The notes below the pieces were generated by a model, which was given only the letters and a program-made list of their open reading frames with translations, searched no databases and was not told the origin of the DNA. Source: Glomus cerebriforme (taxonomy: Eukaryota; Glomeromycota; Glomeromycetes; Glomerales; Glomeraceae). From it: 10,069 nucleotides of DNA. The stretch spans positions 132,823 through 142,891 of the forward strand of contig QKYT01000006.1 in assembly GCA_003550305.1 (NCBI GenBank), in the 5' to 3' direction. Positions 7,305 through 10,069 of this stretch are shown in pieces. Each line of letters begins with the position of its first letter. Positions within the stretch are counted from its first letter, which is position 1. The translations under genes were made by a program, and so were the position numbers.

Positions 7305-7623
7305 TACCGTATATCACGGGCCATAGTACCCCCCCTATGCATAGTACCCCTCTTGAAAAATTTAATAGAATTGTATAGTATCCAGGGGGATATTTTACAA
7401 TTATCTCGTGATCCAGTGATCAGATTTGAGCCATCTTTTTTTTGTTTGATAGCTCTCATTGAGCTCTTCATAATAAAAAAAAGATCGTTCAAATTGGACC
7501 GGTATATCGTGAGATATTCGCAAAAAACGGAATTTTTAGGTTTTATTTAGTACCCGGGGGTACAGGGTCAAACCCCCGATTTTTGCAAGATACCCGGGGT
7601 ACTGTGGCCCGCTATATACGGTA
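7305..7623. mobile_element. 315-bp GC-rich foldback MITE with TA duplication
   Basis: The ends 7305-7332 and 7596-7623 are 28-bp inverted repeats matching at 25 positions, starting TACCGTATAT and ending AGTACCCC. Counting the outer TA as target duplication, the element spans 7307-7621. A second inverted block surrounds the centre: TATCTC and CATCTTTTTTTT on the left match the complement on the right, so the whole element can fold back on itself. CCCC/GGGG-rich GTACCCC motifs repeat near both ends, giving a base composition strikingly unlike the flanks. Short open frames on both strands (7304-7492 minus, 7353-7550 plus) are by-products of the palindrome. The TA duplication suggests Tc1/mariner-like mobilisation, but the terminus does not match a family I know. 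Confidence 0.88.
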
Positions 7624-8035
7624 CATCTTCATAACTTAATACTGAAGAGAAATAAAAAAAAATAATAAGTATACTTTAGAAGAATAATATGCTTTAATAA
7701 AGTCTCTTAATTCTTATTATATAGTTAAATATATTTTTTCATTTATCCTATTTATTCACAAATTTCAAATTGATATAAATTCTTTTCTAATCAGAACATA
7801 AGTTATTATTATTTTTTTACTTTTTAATCATATTTAAAAGCCATTTTTAATAATTTTCTTTTTAAAAAAAATATAGCTATAAAAAAAAATTTTAAATTGA
7901 ACTTTTTTCTACATAATATAATCTAAATATTACAGATTAATCTAACTACCACTTTATATCTTATTATCTACATTATTATATTTATTATTATAATAATCAA
8001 GTTCATTAAAGAATATAAACTCATTAAAGAGCAAG
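7624..8035. other. AT-rich spacer without genes
   Basis: Only A/T runs and very short frames are present. No repeat, splice signal pair or protein-like stretch stands out. Confidence 0.6.
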
Positions 8036-8122
8036 ATGAGTTTTGAAAAGTTTACCAATATGCACCAAAAATTGACAAATAGTATGCCATTGGTAGATAA
8101 AAAAAAAAATGCTAGCATATAA
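8036..8122 (+). other. Small 28-codon ORF, uncertain
   Basis: ATG to TAA encodes a peptide with MSFEKFTNMHQKLTNSMP and a Lys run before the stop. The composition is more protein-like than the surroundings, and there is a GAGCAAG context before the ATG. At this length it may be a fragment of a larger decayed gene or chance. It lies about 90 bp upstream of the recombinase-like relic on the same strand. Confidence 0.2.
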
Positions 8123-8210
8123 TCACCTTTAAAAAAAATATAAATTTAACAAAGAATAGACATTTGTATTAATATCTTTTCAAAAAATTAGGTAAAGTAA
8201 AAGTTATTAA

Positions 8211-8875
8211 ATAACTTTTAAAAAAGAAGAATTAGAAATAAAAGTGAATATATGTGATATCTTTTTAAGATCTATCATTTCAGAAGGAAAAATTATTAAA
8301 AAAATAGCTTAATATATTATGCAGAATAGTTTTGATAAAAAAAAATAAAAGCAATATCTAAAATTTTAGTTAAAATAGCTACTGATGCTATTATTAGTTT
8401 ATCCTATTTCTTTAGATTTCAAAGAAAATTGCAGAAGTTTAAATTTTCAAAGATGATAATCTCTACTATATTGAATCAAGAAATATAAACCAATTTATTT
8501 AATAAAATCCAAAAAAAGTATAATAATCAATATAAAAATAAAGGAATTGATTATTCAGTCTACTTCTCATTAAAATTAATTAAGAAGAGACTGGATTCAT
8601 ATGATATATCTAATATACCTGACAAATAAATTTTAGCTAATATAATAATTATATTTTGTATCTGTCTTACTAAAATTAAAATCCTGTATATATTTAATAA
8701 TGATATAATAAGTTATGTAAAAAACTGACATTCTTTAGATATTTAGATTACTGGAAAAGAATGAGAAGTAGATAAGATAATAATTACTTACATGATAGAT
8801 TCAGAAAGTAATATTTTCTAAGCAGTTAGAAATCCAAAAAAAAGCCTAAAACTATATTCTTAAGTATATTTCTAA
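8211..8875 (+). pseudogene. Decayed tyrosine-recombinase-like (Crypton-like) fragment
   Basis: Frame 8211-8346 reads ELEIKVNICDIFLRSIISE and QNSFDKKK. A frame change in an A run near 8337-8350 leads to a long stretch (8348 on) with ILVKIATDAIISLSYFF, RKLQKFKFSKMIIS, YFSLKLIKKRLDSYD and ILANIIIIFCICLTKIK. From memory this resembles abundant Rhizophagus proteins whose core (RPAEIKTL followed by a GYxKNRG-type segment) looks like the first catalytic box of tyrosine recombinases. Here the box-I Arg position appears as Cys (TGT, one C-to-T step from CGT) and the following Pro as Leu. Stops are TAA at 8486, 8627, 8819 and 8861, TAG at 8744, and TGA at 8726 and 8762. The C-terminal His-x-x-Arg and Tyr region is not visible. 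The recombinase assignment is tentative; that it is a decayed gene is clearer. Confidence 0.5.
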
Positions 8876-9109
8876 AAAAAGTTGAATTTCTTTCTGATAA
8901 TAAATTACAAATCTTATAAAATGCCTTATGATCAAGCATGCTTTTTAATAAAAACTAATTACATAGATGGGTAATATTTTAGTATTGAGTTAGATATTAT
9001 TTATTAAATTTTATTTTTTTGCCTAAAAATATAGCATATATAATATATCACAAAAATGGTAACTGATCAAAAATATTTAATAATTAGTAATATATTACAG
9101 TAAAATAAC
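8876..9109. other. AT-rich gap between two relics
   Basis: No convincing reading frame continues the recombinase-like fragment here. The sequence contains TATATTACAG at about 9091-9100 just before the next open stretch, a possible splice acceptor. Confidence 0.4.
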
Positions 9110-9345
9110 ATGACAAAAATTTTATTTAAAGAATCTGATATTTGGATATAATTAAAAAATGATATCGGCTTAAAAAAAAATTTATAAAGAAAGTTATTTC
9201 TGGTAATAAACCAAAGTTTTTCAAATATATGAAGCTAAATATAAAATCTTTGCTTAAGAAGAATTGGCTACTTGACTTTGAACCTAAATCATCTGATTTT
9301 AATATTGATAAAATAGTAAATATAATTAAGCATCAAAAGATTTAG
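9110..9345 (+). pseudogene. Unrecognised decayed ORF, Lys-rich
   Basis: An ATG at 9110 opens a frame reading MTKILFKESDIWI, then TAA, then LKNDIGLKKNL, then TAA. A run of nine A (9172-9180) marks a frame change. The next frame is open for 60 codons (9163-9342), reading ISGNKPKFFKYMKLNIKSL, WLLDFEPKSSDFNIDKI and HQKI before TAG (9343-9345). The composition suggests an alpha-helical, basic protein. It probably belongs to an expanded family of the host, but I cannot name it. Its position after the recombinase-like relic on the same strand could mean one old element or two unrelated fragments. Confidence 0.45.
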
Positions 9346-9490
9346 AATGACAGCTAATTATCTGTTGATGATTAGTTCCATTATTGTTATATTTATAATT
9401 TTGTTTTACAGAAGGTAATCTCTTAATTTAGCTCCTTAAGGTAATATAACATGTTATTATTAGAAAAAACAAAAAAAGTTAAAAAGAAGA

Positions 9491-9613
9491 TGTAGGTAGA
9501 GTTTCAAATCTGATCTAATAGATTAGGTAATCTGCTGATAGGTTGACCTGAAAAATTTGGGCAAATTTATGATTGTCAGCAGGTATCTGATCTAACCCAT
9601 TGATTTGACATAC
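9491..9613. mobile_element. ~120-bp foldback element
   Basis: The two halves are imperfect reverse complements about a centre near 9556. TCAAATC at 9504-9510 pairs with GATTTGA at 9602-9608, and CTGCTGATA at 9532-9540 pairs with TGTCAGCAG at 9574-9582 with one mismatch. Both pairs are symmetric about the same point. GC content is higher than in the flanks. No target duplication could be fixed, so MITE is the likely but unproven class. Confidence 0.5.
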
Positions 9614-9722
9614 AATAAATAACATTTTTCTAGTAATTAATTACAAAAAAAATGTTTTAGCATTTTTTATATGTAAACTAAATAATATTTTATCATTACA
9701 ATACCCATCATATTACATATGA

Positions 9723-9935
9723 AGTTTAACCTATTATGGTGAGGAACAAGAGATAAGAAAACATAAACTTAGGGAAGTTTATGAATTGGCAGCGTCAGCA
9801 GTATGCAACCCTGCATATAAAATTAATTTTTCTAGATATTACCTTATGAGTAATGAAGATTCTCCAAGATATTATCCTACAAATAATGATGATGATTCTG
9901 CTTTTCCTATAGATGAAGATGATAATGAATCATGA
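9723..9935 (+). CDS. Probable terminal exon, acidic C-terminus, unknown protein
   Basis: Seventy codons are open from just after a TGA to a TGA at 9933-9935, with no stop or frame change, unlike every other relic here. The peptide begins around LTYYGEEQEIRKHKLREVY, continues ELAASAVCNPAYKINFSRYY and ends in an Asp-rich tail (NNDDDSAFPIDEDDNES). The first half is charged and helical, and the tail is probably disordered. The only in-frame ATG is well inside, so the start is likely a splice junction, for example after ATGAAG at 9724. The upstream exon was not found. It may be a live gene's last exon or a young fragment; the family is not recognised. Confidence 0.45.
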   Translation, partial: SLTYYGEEQEIRKHKLREVYELAASAVCNPAYKINFSRYYLMSNEDSPRYYPTNNDDDSAFPIDEDDNES

Positions 9936-10069
9936 TAATATATTTATATTTTCAAACATTTTTTAAATTAATTGATTGATTTTTAAAAATTTTATTATCA
10001 TAAGAAAAATTCGCTTAATGATTTCATTTAATTGGAACAATTAAAATGATCAACCATTTAGGTTGCATG
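9936..10069. other. AT-rich flank, possible 3' UTR
   Basis: The sequence after the acidic open frame is A/T-rich, without further coding signal up to the window end. No strict AATAAA is seen right after the stop. Confidence 0.4.

Noticed and set aside
7304..7550. Two overlapping ORFs in the GC-rich element
   Set aside because: Both are by-products of the foldback MITE; neither resembles a protein.
1153..9345. A non-standard genetic code with TAA/TAG read as Gln (ciliate-like), since many stops fall at Gln positions
   Set aside because: Sister repeat copies keep CAA/CAG at the same places. TGA stops also occur, stops also replace conserved Trp positions in the transposase (KP-stop-VIG, FNC-stop-RKTG), and the same frames contain frame changes. 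Decay by C-to-T explains this better.

Overview
The window is extremely AT-rich eukaryotic DNA with no intact, full-length gene. It looks like intergenic or transposon-rich sequence from a fungus. The best guess is an arbuscular mycorrhizal fungus (Glomeromycotina, Rhizophagus-like). The reasons are the low GC, short introns with GTAAGT donors, TACTAAC branch sites and T-rich acceptors, a decayed pogo/Tigger transposase, and fragments that look like lineage-expanded multigene families of these fungi. The taxonomic call is inference from memory and was not checked by a search.

Layout. Positions 1-94 are a 21-bp minisatellite, and 95-1004 is gene-poor AT-rich DNA with a hairpin and a 76-bp duplication. 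Positions 1153-2116 (minus strand) are a decayed coding exon containing about 64-residue protein repeats, into which a 152-bp TA-flanked MITE has inserted. A minus-strand exon-like fragment (2391-2567) may belong to the same gene. Positions 2759-3557 (plus) hold a decayed multi-exon gene. Positions 3951-3995 read on the minus strand as AATAAA, 22 nt, then A17, the 3' end of a retroposed transcript. Positions 4323-4466 are a cluster of stem-loops built on GTTTCAGC/GCTGAAAC. Positions 4548-5367 are an eight-copy, roughly 110-bp satellite in which every unit is a mini-exon plus a short intron with full splice signals. Positions 5614-6844 are a decayed Tigger/pogo transposase. Positions 7305-7623 are a GC-rich 315-bp foldback MITE. 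Positions 8211-8875 are a decayed fragment resembling tyrosine-recombinase (Crypton-like) families, and 9110-9345 an unrecognised decayed ORF. Positions 9491-9613 are another foldback element. Positions 9723-9935 are a clean 70-codon open frame with an acidic tail, probably a terminal exon.

The genes do not form a pathway; the window is a graveyard of mobile and repeated sequence. Two themes recur. First, most premature stops in the decayed frames are TAA/TAG at positions where Gln is expected (in some cases a sister repeat copy still has CAA/CAG), or TGA where Arg is plausible. This is a C-to-T decay pattern. Second, splice signals are very well conserved in some non-coding repeats, especially the mini-exon satellite, which is the most unusual structure here.
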